This document shows, piece after piece, positions 1 through 11,507 of a stretch of 64,000 nt of DNA. Positions within the stretch are counted from its first letter, which is position 1, and each line of letters begins with the position of its first letter. This DNA is from Lantana camara (taxonomy: Eukaryota > Streptophyta > Magnoliopsida > Lamiales > Verbenaceae), in the NCBI GenBank assembly GCA_037501455.1, contig CM074861.1, positions 38,518,001-38,582,000 of the forward strand, in the 5' to 3' direction. A program made the position numbers and the translations under genes. The notes beneath the pieces are model-generated. The model was not told where the DNA came from. It worked only from the letters and a program-made list of their open reading frames with translations, and ran no database searches.

Positions 1-296
1 TGCTTTTCTATTGAAATCTAGAAGGAAATTGTGGAAGTAAATGTTTGGTAGAAGATAAGCAGCATGCGAGACCCCAATTGGCTGGAACTTTTATTAGTTG
101 GGAACCACATACACTGGCTGGACCAGAACTTGCCATGGTGGCTGGTGATGCTTGCCACTGTTTGGTGTTTACGGAAGGCGCATAACGTGGCCCAATTCTA
201 GCAGTCACGCGAGCCACGCCAGGTGACTATCAAAAAATCAAGACTCTATCATCGGACATGGTCTAGCGAACAGTTGGGACGAAGAAAGCTGATAAC
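1..296 (+). pseudogene. LINE fragment between zinc knuckle and RNase H (copy A)
   Basis: These bases equal 44813-45108, which directly follow the zinc knuckle of the LINE at 41910-44812. The sequence is the linker of a plant L1-type ORF2 that should lead into the RNase H domain. An in-frame TAG appears within the first 25 bases where a tryptophan codon would be expected. It ends at a solo LTR whose 5 bp target duplication (ATAAC, 292-296) is repeated at 4490-4494. The 5' part of this LINE copy would lie left of the window. Confidence 0.7.
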
Positions 297-1377
297 TGTA
301 ACAGCCCAAAACAGGGCCTGGATGAAAATAGTAAGTTAAGGCAGTGGTAAAGCGTTTATAGACCGTGATCTAACTTTTTGAATCATCATGCATTGCATTC
401 TTACATGAACTTTGTGCTCGTATATGTTCTGACATGCTTTAAGGGGGAATTCTTGACCTTTGATTCAGTTTACTATTCATAAACCGAGCCTACTTTGTTC
501 ATATTGCTACTCGAACCCTAGAGGTTCATCACACATGTTTCCCAATCATTTGAACTTGTTTCCCGAACTCAGAAAGTCTTTCTTGAGCCATAAGGGTATT
601 TTTGGAACTTACCAACCAAAGTTACTATTCATCAAAAAATGATCTTTTGATTCTGATACCTTTTCCTACCCAAGTTACAGTCGAATCGATCCTTGAGTCG
701 AGACGAGTCTTTTGAAATCATTCTTGGCTTGGAAATCCATTCCGGAACTTTGTTTTATTGAAAACGTTTTTGAAAACCCTAGTTTACTATTCCTTTTACG
801 AACGGTTTTCATTCGGAAAATGTTTTCTCTTCGGATTTGCACTACTTGAGCTATTTCAAGATTTTTGAGATGTTTTACAACTCTTGATTCAAACCCTAGC
901 TTGAAATTTTGAAGCGTACGTTCGTACGTGAGAATTCACTATTTATCCTACGTTTTCAACTTTTTAACGGTAAAATGTTTTATAGTCGATTTTGGACTCA
1001 AAACGCTTCTCGATTTATTGCTTGAATTTTGGAAGCAATCCGGACTTGAAAATCATTCTAGAAAGTCGTTTTTCACTCGTATTGAGTTTCGAGCTCAAAA
1101 CTTTTATTCACTAAAACTAATGTATCTTTGAAACGGTAAATCCGATTTCGATGAATGAATATGCGTTTCGAAGCTAATTTTCTTGCCGTCGGAATGGTTA
1201 TGCTTCCAGCCACTTATCCTTGAGTCTTTGGGGACGAAATTACAGAATTACCCCCAGCAGTCCCATTTTACCTTCATAATCCCTAAAGCTTCTAGAAGAT
1301 ACAAGTGGATGAACTCTTGTTTTGCTCTCCTACCCTTAAGCCATCTCTATTTGCAAGGTGAGGGGCTTCTTCACAAC

Positions 1378-1385
1378 TATAAATA
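1378..1385 (+). promoter_or_regulatory. Probable TATA box of the solo LTR
   Basis: TATAAATA lies in a C-rich context about 1.08 kb into the LTR and is followed by a CT-rich stretch, as at many plant retrotransposon promoters. The assignment rests on motif and position only. Confidence 0.45.
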
Positions 1386-2173
1386 CCCCTCCCATGGCAT
1401 TTCATTCCTTGCTCAAAGTCTTGTGTTAACAAGCACTCCTCTCTCCCTCCTTTCCCTCATTGCCGTCGGCATCCTCCCCTTAGCTAGGTTAGTTTGTTTT
1501 GTTTTATGTTATGTTTAGTTAGTTTATGTTTTTATGTTATGGTATGTTTATATTATGTTTAGGTTGGGTCTTAGGGTCTTCCCTAAGCCATATAGGATTT
1601 TATTTTATGCATTTATTATATAGTTTTCATGATATGTTTCAATAGTTGTTTATATGTTTTAATTGTTTAGTATATGCTTGATTATGTTATGAATTGCTCT
1701 AGTATATGCTATGATCATGTGATATGGTTGTTATATTATGAGAATTGATGCATGATTATGGGATTTGAATTATGTTCATGCATGCTAGCTAATGGAATAG
1801 TGATTTACAATTTATTATGTCACAACTTGTTACATGTTGATATGGAATTAAATTGTTACATGTTACATGCCTAAAGGTTCATGATATATGATATGATATA
1901 TGTTGAGACATGTTGTCACATTGTTATATGATTCTTGAATTATGAATTGAGCTTATGATATGATATGGATTAATGGATTAGTACCTTCATCATATGTTAT
2001 ACACTTCAATAGTGTCACATGTTATAACCTAAGATAGAATAATGTTTCATAACTTGATCTTATGCCTTAATTGGATCTCTTAACTATAGGTTATACCTTT
2101 AACCTAGATCACACTTGATTATATTAACATGAACTTGAAACTATAGGTTATAATCAAGATCGTAATTTAATTA

Positions 2174-2257
2174 GGGTGTGTGTGTGTGCATGCCGTGTGT
2201 GTGTGTGTGTTCGTGCATGGTGTGTGTGTGTACCGTGTGTGTATGGGTGTGTGTATA
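2174..2257 (+). repeat. TG-rich microsatellite in solo LTR
   Basis: Runs of (TG)n are interrupted by CATGCC, TCGTGCATGG and ACCG. One base differs in copy B (46986-47069). The histidine/threonine-rich minus-strand ORF over it (2167-2421) is an artefact of the repeat. Confidence 0.85.
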
Positions 2258-3467
2258 GTAAGGGTTTGACCCGACCCTTTGACCCGACATGTGAATAGTA
2301 ACCTATGAAGAGTAATCATGAATAGTAATCTGGAATAGTACTTTTGAATAGTGCTTTTGAATAGTAAAAATGAAATAAAACTTGTGCTTTCTCTATAGAC
2401 ATTTGCACCTAGGGTTTCCATATCCAGGGTCTAAAATGTGTTTTCAAAATGTGTTTTCTTTCGTGGACTTGTTTCTTAACCTAAGGTTTGCGATAGGATT
2501 CATAATTTGACTAAAGCTTACTCGGTTATAGTAAGATCATAGTCTAACGTTAAGAGTAACTCACTTTGACGTATTCCTTTGTGTGTTACCTTTCTTGAAT
2601 ACCTTAAATGGTATTACTCTCTTGTGTTACATGTTCTTTACATGTTCCTTGTTCATTGTTTCATGCATTTCATATGCATCTTGGTTAGTAGTGGGTCTTA
2701 GTTGTTAAGCTCACTCTAGTACACCACCTACAGGAGTTAAAATTGAGCACTGGGATCCCCAGGGCACCGCATAATCTGTCTACCTACCTTTGTTACTGAT
2801 AGGTGAGGTGAAGTTATAAATGTTTTCCAACTGGAACCACGATTATACTATCGTATCATATGTTTTGAAATTCAAAGCTAAACCTTGTTTTGAACTATCC
2901 CTTTTATCGGGACATTCTCTTGAAAGGATCATTCATACTTTAATAGTATACCTTGATCTACAGTACATGTTTTCCAAAGTTCTGCATTCTTGTTCAAAGA
3001 CAGTTACATGTTTTGCATATGTTTTCAAAGTACAGTTTACAGACAGTTTCACATGTTTACAGATAGAATCATTTGTTTTACAGACAGAATCACATGTTTT
3101 CAGACAGAATCATATGTTTTACAGACAACATCATATGTTACAGTTACAGTTTCACATGTTATTGTTAGCATATTGGAGTGGTACTCTGGTCACTGCTAAA
3201 TCTTAAATGCAAGCATACAGTTTACAGTTTAGGCCCGGCGGTTATGTGTGGAGGTGATGCTCGGGAGGTGAGCGCCAACGACATCACCAATACCGGCCGC
3301 CACACTTACACTATTGACACCGACTTTTAACAGGAGGTTTGTTAAGTCAGGACAATTTGTCTGGGAACGGACAGCAAATCTGTTCCCATTACATGTTTAC
3401 AGGTCGCCTAGGGTTAGCTACCCGAAGTGACAACCGGTGGAGGATGGTGCATGTTTGTATCCGTTGG

Positions 3468-3623
3468 TAAGAGTTGTTGTTGACCTTGGTCCGATAGTCT
3501 ACTATGTGCGGAGTTGTTATTGACCTTGGTCCGATGCTCTACTATATGTGGGGTTATTGTTGATCTTGGTCCGATACTCTACTATACGTGGAATTATTGT
3601 TGATCCTGGTCCGATACTCTACC
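3468..3623 (+). repeat. Four 40 bp tandem units in solo LTR
   Basis: The motif GGTCCGAT recurs at 3488, 3528, 3568 and 3608, exactly 40 bp apart, within diverged units containing TTGTTGA(C/T)C(T/C)TGGTCCGAT and CTCTAC. The same array is at about 48280-48435 in copy B. Confidence 0.85.
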
Positions 3624-4489
3624 GAATCATGTTTTCTGGAGTAAGGATGGAGGAGCCTAGCTCGCGGGCAAAATTCTGTTTCATAAAGGATGGTTCATAT
3701 CTGGAAAAGTTCACTTTACCCTTATCCCGTTTTATGAAAGAACTATGAACCATCAACAGCATATGTGTGCGCGTGTGATAGCATTCATGAAAATGTTTTA
3801 TAACGTGCATTCTTTTACAGCATCGCATTCAAAAGAGTTTTATCAATCGAACTTGTTTCAAGTTCTTCTTTAAAGCATTGCATTAACAGTTCTAAACTTT
3901 ACTTCAAGTTCTTTATCATTCAGTACTTTCTTTAAAGTATTCCCTCACTTAGTCCTTTTGACTAATACCTCTCCCGTTTTCTTGCCTCGTGGTTTCAGGT
4001 CTTGCAGCCGCAGTCTAGAGGTATCTTGAAGCTCTAGATTGTCATTTTTGTTTCAGTCAGGACTTAGTATTACTTCCTTTTGTGTCCTGCATATGTTTTA
4101 TGGCTGCATCACTTTATACTTCTGTATATGTTTCTGAATACTTGAGTATATTCGTTATACTCTTTCTGCTACTCTGTTACCGATACATTGAACTCTGTTA
4201 TATCGGTACTTATATGTGAATTTGTTATATGTTCTGATATGCCGAGTCTCTCTTACACGATCAATATGTTCTTGCTTGTTACATGCCATCACGCACATGT
4301 TTTGAAAAGTTTTAAAATACTCTGATTTTCCGCTGCATAGCCACATCGTTGTACATGTATAGTTCTGATAGACAGCCGTTCGCTGGAGTATTTCTTGAGT
4401 GATGGCTCACACCATTACTTGAGAGGTGCTTCAGTGCGGGGGTTGAGACGCCGCTCTCCTCTTGTTCTGGTACGGGTGGGGGCGTTACA

Positions 4490-5038
4490 ATAACAATCTG
4501 AGGGAAACTTTGGAGTGAAAGAGGCCGAGGGAAGGATGGGTTAAGCTTAACTCCTATGGGAGCTACCGTGGCGGGAGGGCTTATCAGGGATGCTGAAGGG
4601 GTGTGGATTTTAGACTACGCCATGAAGCTTGGTCGGACTTCTATAAATGTCGCTAGGCTTCTTGGGCTTCATAAAGGACTTAAATTAGCTTGGGAAAGAA
4701 GTTTTCCCCGTATTGAGATTGAGATAGACCCCGAGATAGTATTACATTGGCTTACACGAGATGATGTGGAAGAACAGTACCCTTTGAGAAATGTGATTGT
4801 GGACTATGTTAAACTGCTTCGTATGCCTTGGCATGCTAAGATCAGTCAAACTTTAAGAGAAGTGAATGATGACGCTGACAAGCTTGCTAAGATGGGGCAT
4901 GAGATTCACACGAAGTTAATGGCGTGGCATTCATCGCCCTTTGATGTTTATCTTTTGTTTTGGTGGTTTGAGCTGGTTGTGGTGTCTTCTGGACCAATAT
5001 ATATATATTTATGTATATGTATTAAATATTATTTATAA
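4490..5038 (+). pseudogene. LINE ORF2 C-terminal RNase H domain (copy A)
   Basis: Translation from about 4535 gives the plant RVT_3-type RNase H fold: WVKLNS followed, after a one-base frame shift, by GATVAGGLIRDAEGVW, then IEIDPEIV.HWL and REVNDDADKLAKMG. The last two motifs keep their aspartates. The first catalytic aspartate, expected in KLN(T/S)DGA, reads as tyrosine (SYGA), so the enzyme would be inactive even without the frameshift. In functional elements this domain follows EN, RT and a zinc knuckle and degrades the RNA strand during target-primed reverse transcription. The reading frame stops at 5036-5038 and AT-rich sequence follows. No poly(A) tail or target duplication is evident. 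Confidence 0.85.
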
Positions 5039-5145
5039 ATTTATTATATATGTACATAACTAGTGTATAATACATATATAATTTTCATTATAATATTATA
5101 TATATTTATTAACTTATTAAGATTTTTAATAAATATGATAATATA

Positions 5146-5148
<3 letters not shown>

Positions 5149-5189
<41 letters not shown>
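5149..5189. repeat. TA microsatellite (copy A)
   Basis: A pure TA run of about 41 bp in AT-rich DNA. The copy B counterpart (49961-49987) is 14 bp shorter, so this locus distinguishes the two copies. Confidence 0.95.
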
Positions 5190-5193
<4 letters not shown>

Positions 5194-5207
5194 GAATACA
5201 TATTTTA

Positions 5208-5704
5208 GGGTTAATCCCAAACAACCCTTTGTCCTTTGGGGGGTTTTGAACTTTCCCCCCTATTATTTAAATTTTATTAATTTCCCCCCTAACCTTTGAA
5301 AAATATCTCACTTAACCCCTTTTAATATAATTTAAGAAAGCAAATCTGTACAAATCTGATTTCAAATTTGTTGACATTATATATCAAATTGAAACTCTCG
5401 ACACAAGGAAAACAACAATGGTCTCGAAATCAAAATCCGACAACCAACGAAGCAGAAATCATCGATCAAAGAAGGCGTACGATGAACAAAGTTTTTGGCG
5501 GCTAATAGGGTCGAGAAGGGTATGGGGTTTGTTCTCCTTGGAGAGACGAAGACGATGGTGGTGGTCTTGAAGCTTGGGTCGCCGTGACGGAGGAGAAATC
5601 GACGGTCAAAGTTTATTCAAAGGGGTTAAGTTTAATATTTTTCAAAGGTTAGGGAGGAAAGTGCAAAACCCCCCAAAGGACAAGGGGGTGTCTGGGATTA
5701 GCCC
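5208..5704. mobile_element. Foldback MITE-like element, 497 bp (copy A)
   Basis: About 100 bp at the left end (GGGTTAATCCC..., CCTTTGGGGGGTTTTG, CCTAACCTTTGAAAAATAT, ACTTAACCCCTT) is the reverse complement of the right end (AAGGGGTTAAG..., ...GGGATTAGCCC at 5694-5704). Both ends are flanked by TA (5206-5207, 5705-5706), suggesting a TA target duplication. The centre has no coding capacity. The TA target fits a Tc1/mariner-type MITE, but the terminal sequence is not the usual Stowaway one, so the superfamily is left open. Confidence 0.75.
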
Positions 5705-5957
5705 TATATTTATTTGAAACTTTTATGTTCAAAAACACGAAAGAGTTATGTAGCGGAAGTTTAAAATTTTTCCAAAAGATTGATCATTGGCTTGCAATTT
5801 TCGTGCTGTAACGTTGGGTGTCTAGAAACTTACGAAGTTTGAAGCTTTCTAGTGATGTCAGTACCCCCTACTGAACACCCTTCAAGCGGAAAGTCCCTCG
5901 AACAGCCTTCGATAGCTCCCAAAGGAGCGATCCTCCAAAGCGTATCCACACCAGTCC
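5705..5957. other. Unassigned spacer between foldback element and LARD
   Basis: About 250 bp with no credible ORF, repeat termini or RNA gene. It may be a remnant of an older retroelement cut by the LARD insertion, but nothing in it proves this. The copy B equivalent is 50503-50755. Confidence 0.5.
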
Positions 5958-8900
5958 TGTAACACCCCGCATTTTCGGAGCAAGATACGATGTCGTTTTC
6001 GTGCGATTAGATTGTTATTTATTTAACTCTGCTTCTGCTTGAATTGCCTTGTTCATGTTTTAATAGTTTAATTGACTCGATTGCAGCATTATGAAAATAT
6101 GTGAACTTAATTGAAATATGTGTTTAATAACTATTTGCTTTTTAATTTCGAATTTGGGCTTAATTAGACCTTATCTTTAATTCTGAGAGTGCTTTTATAA
6201 TTATCAAATCTCTAATTGGACTTAATTGATCTTATTGGAATCGGGAGGACTCAATCGCATCAACTAAATTCTTGAGGGACTTAATCACAATTTTGGGAGA
6301 ATTGGTCCCTTCTTAAACGAGAAGCCCTAAGTGCTACCTTCATTTCCTCTTCTTCCCCTCTCACTCCAAGAATCAGCCGCCCAACCCTAGCAGTCCCACT
6401 TTCATTTCTTCGTCTTCCCATACAAGACCTTCAACAGCGGCGCAACCATTCCCCACCGAACCGCCGACGCGACTCAGCCTCCATCACCGCGCCACCCTCC
6501 GCCGCCAAGACAAGTTCGCCACCACCGATTTGCCGGCCTTTGCTCCACCAGCAACAGCGGATCTATCCGCGACCCAACCACCACCATCACACATCTCCGC
6601 TGAATTCACCGCCGGTATTTTCTTCACAACCCAACCATTAGGCAACCACCGTCGAACCACCACCCTCGCTCAGATCTGAACAGGGGCGAAAGATCTCCAC
6701 CTGACTTTTACCATTTCACCACCATCGCCAAGTCCGAGCAGCGGCACAGTAACAACCCAACCATCTCTCTCTTGCCTAGATCTGGAAAGGAGGCTAAACC
6801 CGCAGCACCACCAACCGCCGCCATACCTTCTCTCCCCCCCCCCCCTTCTCTTTCATCGCCGGGTTTTGGCTCCAACCCCAGCAGCCATCGACGGGACACG
6901 ACGTCCATTTCAACCACTATTTCTCACCGCTGCCGACAACTACCATCATCCGCCTCCTTCCTGTATCGGCGGCACCCAATCTCAGCCAAGGCCACTCTGG
7001 ACTGCCGTATCTCCCTCCCTTGCTACCGTACCCTTTCACTCTGGCAGAACAGGGGAAGAACCACTTCAGCTACAACCCCTCACCTCAGCTACCGATTGCC
7101 TCCGACTTCACTGCCTTCGTCACCACCTTCAGAAGCAGCGACAGAGTCCAGCTCTCCCTCATCATTTCTGTCATCGATCCCACTTCCATCCCCAATCATC
7201 ATCTCCAGCACCCCTTCGCTAACCAACTCCAGCACAAGTGAAGTCTGCCACCGTCCGAGACCCTGATTTCTTCTCTTTTCCGTAAAGCCACCTGTTTTCT
7301 TTTTTCTCAATTTTAATTTATACAGATAATTATATGCATAGAATTCATATGTAAATTGTATATAATTGTTAATATTAAGTATGATTCATATATTTCCTTG
7401 TGGTTGTTGCAAAAAAAATTGTAAAACTTAAATTTGGAGTAATGCATGTATGTATAAAATATTGATTCGGTTATTTTCAAATCTGGGTATTACGACTGTA
7501 TGTATACATTAGTTGTAAGATCATGAACTTATTATTGAATTCTTGAAGTCGACGTGTGTGTAATTGGTAAATAGGTCAGTTAAATTGAATCTTTGATTTC
7601 AAGGGCATCAGGCACATGTGTGACTATATATATCATAAAATTATGGTTGTATAAATATATGTTAATTTGGGAGTTCAAATTAATTTAATTCTTGAGTAAT
7701 TGAAACATGACTTCGGTCTTGGGTTACTTTGTTAAATGGTTGATTTGGGTAATTTGTGAATTGATCCCCCAAACGGTGGTGGAAACGTGAGTGTATGTAA
7801 TAATTGTATAATTATACGTGATTAACTAATGTAAGAATTGAATGATATTTTGTTCACGCATTAAATGATAGATGGTGTCATTTTTGTTGCTTAGGAAATT
7901 CTGTTTTCTTGATCTACGAACTTGGGAGTATTAAGTTATTACGTGTGTAGTTAATAATGTAAGCTATTTATGCATCCCATATGTAAGTTGGATTTAGTTC
8001 ATACTTTGACTAATATTACTAGTTGGTGGGTTCAGACTTGAATTTAAGAAACTCGAGAATTAATTATTTGTCCGTTTAGAGTAGTGATAAAGTATGAATT
8101 GTATGATGTGAATTGGTATGTATTACAATGCTCGATTTTTGAGAAAATTGGCCATTATACATGCATTAATCTAAATTAAATTAAGAGCTTGAGCATGGGC
8201 TTACTTAATGCAATATGATTTGATTGATCATTAAACTTGCTCAAACATTCATTATTGTCATCAATTATGCATTATGCCTCGTATAGGATCTCCATACTCG
8301 TATATATTTATTGTGGGACATTTATCGTGCACATGAACTTGCTCACTACATTCCATGACCTTTTTCTAATCTTAATTACGTTACATACCATTTCATATCA
8401 TTCATATCACATCATAATTGTTGCCGTGCGTCTCTGTCGTTCATGTTTGAGTCGTGTCTTAATAGTATACTGTATTTCCTTTATGTACAGTGATCTCCAG
8501 GGCGGAGACAATATGGTTAAGTCCGAACCCGTCTTGTCAGTTCCCGTATCTTGATGTTTCTCAAGTGAGGTTTAGGATTTTGTATAGTTATGCGACCTAT
8601 GGCCATTACATGCTGATTTCTACCCTTGCATGCGAGTATACCTTACTATAAATACGTATATGTTGGATATGATATGTTTATGACCTTGTACGTCCATGCT
8701 GCGTGGGTGGGAGCCTTCGTGGCTTAAATTCCACAGTGTAGGGATATATATAAAAACTAATTTTTGAGGCATATGTAAGCCATTTTGGAAATATCAGTGT
8801 GTTATGATTCTCTAGCGAGTTAGCCATGATATATGGTATCTGTTCTGTTCTGTTGTGGATCCAAGGATCTACGGGTAATGGGTCCCCCGGGACGGTTAGG

Positions 8901-9856
8901 GTCGTCGGGGTTCCAACCATGTGCGTAGTTCCATTTGAGATATCATTGCGCGACTCAGGGAGATAGGGGAGGCGTGATATCTTGAGCCTTCGGTGTTTTA
9001 TCTGGGGAGGACTCTTTTGGGATAACTACCCCTTGAGGACCAGTCAGTTCTCGATGGTTTGGGGACGGTACATCTCCTCCATCATTGGTGTAGATGATGG
9101 ATTGATTTTGATTTATGTTCTGAGGAGTAAAGGTTGGAAGCTCGTACTCGCCGAGCATGTGTTCTATTATGTTATGGAATTATGAATCGGGATAGAGTCT
9201 TTCTGGAAAATGGTTTCTAAACTTATATCTATATCTATTTGGGTTATTTCAAAATGTTTTGGTATGCAACACCTATCCTCGGTTCATGAGTCCATCCTTT
9301 TATTCTGTGCTATGCTCTTTATATATATATTGTGGGTGTGCGTTAGCCCCCTCACTCGGTCAAGTTGACTGACCCCTTATTTAAACTTTTAGTTGCAGGT
9401 CTGTTGGTGTTTTCTAGGCGGGAAGTGAGTCTTTGAGTTGCACTTCGTCGGTCTGGTTTTTCTAGTTGCATTTGTCCTTCATAAACTTTACTGTTGTTAC
9501 GACTTGTGGATTCAAAATTATACTTTCTCTTTCTGTAGCCCTGTGTGGCATTCGTGTTCAGCCCTGTGTGGCACTTGTCGGTTTTTATGTTATGATGCTT
9601 TGAGATTCGGGACTAGGTATCTATGCTAGTTGAACCCGTTATATGTTTTGAATGTTGATTTAATTGCTTCCGCTATCTGTTGATGATTGTTCAAATTGCT
9701 TCCGCGCTCTGAGTTGTCGAGCTAGTTCCGCCTAGCTTAGTGTGTAAGGTGGTCTCCCGTTCGCTTTGATTCGGATTCGGGCACGGACCTTCCATTTCGT
9801 GACCGGGTCTGGGTCTTAGTACAGGGGATGTGGCATCCTCCGTTTAGGGTGTTACA
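5958..9856 (+). repeat. 5' LTR of LARD (copy A)
   Basis: A 3,899 bp LTR. The first 0.4 kb is AT-rich. A GC- and pyrimidine-rich block (about 6340-7270) with few stops and a poly-C run follows, then AT-rich sequence. The last kilobase holds modules (GCTTCCGC, CCGCCTAGCTTAGT, GATGTGGCATCC) that are reverse complements of modules at the left ends of the minus-strand LTRs at 22197 and 40558, so these LTR families share ancestry. Scattered substitutions separate it from the 3' LTR at 12204. Confidence 0.93.
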
Positions 9857-9864
9857 TCCTTAAG

Positions 9865-9876
9865 TGGTATCAGAGC
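9865..9876 (+). other. Primer-binding site, tRNA-iMet (LARD copy A)
   Basis: TGGTATCAGAGC lies 8 bp after the LTR end and complements the 3' end of plant initiator tRNA-Met, the usual primer for minus-strand synthesis in many plant LTR retrotransposons. Confidence 0.93.
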
Positions 9877-10342
9877 TCTAGGTTGCAAAACCGAGCTCTT
9901 GAGTCGTGTAGAGTCTGTCTAGGTCGTACGGCATAGGAATAACTGCGCATTGCATTTGTTTGACTTGATACTTTAGCCCTTCGGCATGAATTATTTTGTG
10001 ATTGTATGATTGTGTGCACATTATGACTTTGATTATGCAACATCTTATTTTATGTGCTTTATAAATTGCAATTAATTGTTGCATTTACGTGATATATGTG
10101 TTACATTTCATTTGCATCTTTAACCCGCATGCATCGAATTTAGTGTTTGAATTTCAGGGTGCCCTATGAGTCAACACTGAGATTTCCCTCCGAAAACACT
10201 ACCTATTAGAACTACAACGAAAACACGCCATAATTCGAAGATGAAAGGATTCTTTACCAAGATCAATGGTCATGAAAAGGTTCAGAGTTGAAGGAATGAG
10301 ATTTGCTATATTGACTTATTATCTTAAAGTCAATTGAAAGAT

Positions 10343-10542
10343 GGAGTTTGACGAATTTTCACCTTGAGGATACATTCATTTGAAAGTAGTCACCTTGTGG
10401 ATGGAAATGAGTAATGGAGGAGAATCTGATCAAATAGAACCCATTTTGAAGGAATTTGATGAGCTTTCGCCTTGATGATCCGTTTATTTGGAAGTAGTCA
10501 CCTTGTTGATGAAAACGAGTTAATGTAGAAAAATCCGATCAA
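10343..10542 (+). repeat. Two diverged direct repeats in LARD interior
   Basis: About 92 bp at 10343-10434 recurs in diverged form at 10451-10542 (108 bp offset). Shared landmarks are TTTGA(C/T)GA, GAAAGTAGTCACCTTGT or GGAAGTAGTCACCTTGT, and GATCAA. Neither copy is open for long, so this looks like interior decay or duplication, not a gene. A 72-residue ORF just downstream (10567-10785) is unchanged in copy B but matches nothing I recognise. Confidence 0.6.
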
Positions 10543-11507
10543 GTTCGATCCGATCAAGTTCAAGGGATGCGGATAGGTAACCATGTTGATGCTAACTTAA
10601 GCAGCGAGCTACAAACCATCGGTGAGATGGAAGATTCTGCTGAGATGGAAGATTCTGCTGAGGTAGGAATAGATCACTTAGATGTCGAAAGACTTTACTC
10701 AAGTTTTAGAATCGAAACCCATGAATTGCTTTGGGAAGTACCTAATACCACGACCGTCAAACGTAGCTCTGAGATAGATTTCTAATTGGCAATCGAATTA
10801 TGGACAATTCCTTGAGGATGAGCAGACTAAGGTTTAACACATAAGTCGGAGTTCTTGAAGGAGACTGTGGATGATTCTTGTTGAGCAAGGATTATGGTTT
10901 AGAAGAGAGTTGGATGATGGACATAATTGCTGAATTGCCTCTTCACATCAAAAGATTTAAGACAAGGGGTTCAGATGACTAAGATTGCATCATTATCGGC
11001 TTAATCAACTCCTACCACTTCGTCTCAACTTTCTATCAAGAGTTTGACACTACGGTGATCAGTACGCCAAGCATTCATGGCATTTGCATACATGCATCGC
11101 TTAATTATTCTTATCTTGTTTTGTTTGATGTGTGTGATGATTGTCGTTGTTCTGATTGTGGTAACGTGGCTACCTGATCTAGCATTGATAACCTGGAATA
11201 TCTGTTTTGGTGAACTATTGCTGAAATGAATAAGTTACGTGTTTATGTAGATTAAGCATGTCTATGTGATTTAAAACTCCCTTGATTGCTCACTAACCTC
11301 GCATATAACATACATACATACTGTAACCTTGCTTTACAAGGATTCCATCGCGATATCCCCCTTGAGTTGAGGTATGAGCGTTGGATCTATACTCAAGGGA
11401 TACCGATATCAGTAGTGTAAGGTATACCAAACATACACCGCATACTTTTCATCAAGTGTTACTCTGATTTGTGTATATATGAATGTTGATCTGTGGATTT
11501 ATTTGCA

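Larger units (their letters stand above)
297..4489 (+). mobile_element. Solo LTR, 4.2 kb, inserted in LINE (copy A)
   Basis: The element starts TGTAACAGCCC and ends GGGGGCGTTACA (TG...CA). It is flanked by perfect 5 bp duplications ATAAC at 292-296 and 4490-4494, the signature of one LTR left after recombination between the two LTRs of a retrotransposon. No interior, primer-binding site or second LTR is present. A TATA box at 1378-1385 fits a plus-strand promoter. The LTR contains a TG-rich tract, scattered GAATAGTA copies (about 2290-2370), degenerate ACAGACAGAATCA copies (about 3040-3130) and four 40 bp tandem units. The termini and length suggest Ty3/gypsy, but the lineage cannot be fixed without coding sequence. 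ORFs inside it are not credible genes. Confidence 0.9.

Noticed and set aside
1183..1518. 111-residue ORF around the solo LTR promoter
   Set aside because: Covers the TATA box and CT-rich leader, so it is untranslated LTR sequence.
2167..2421. Minus-strand histidine/threonine-rich ORF
   Set aside because: Generated by the TG microsatellite.
2820..3206. 128-residue ORF in the solo LTR
   Set aside because: Spans degenerate ACAGACAGAATCA repeats inside an LTR, has an overlapping second frame and no recognisable domain.
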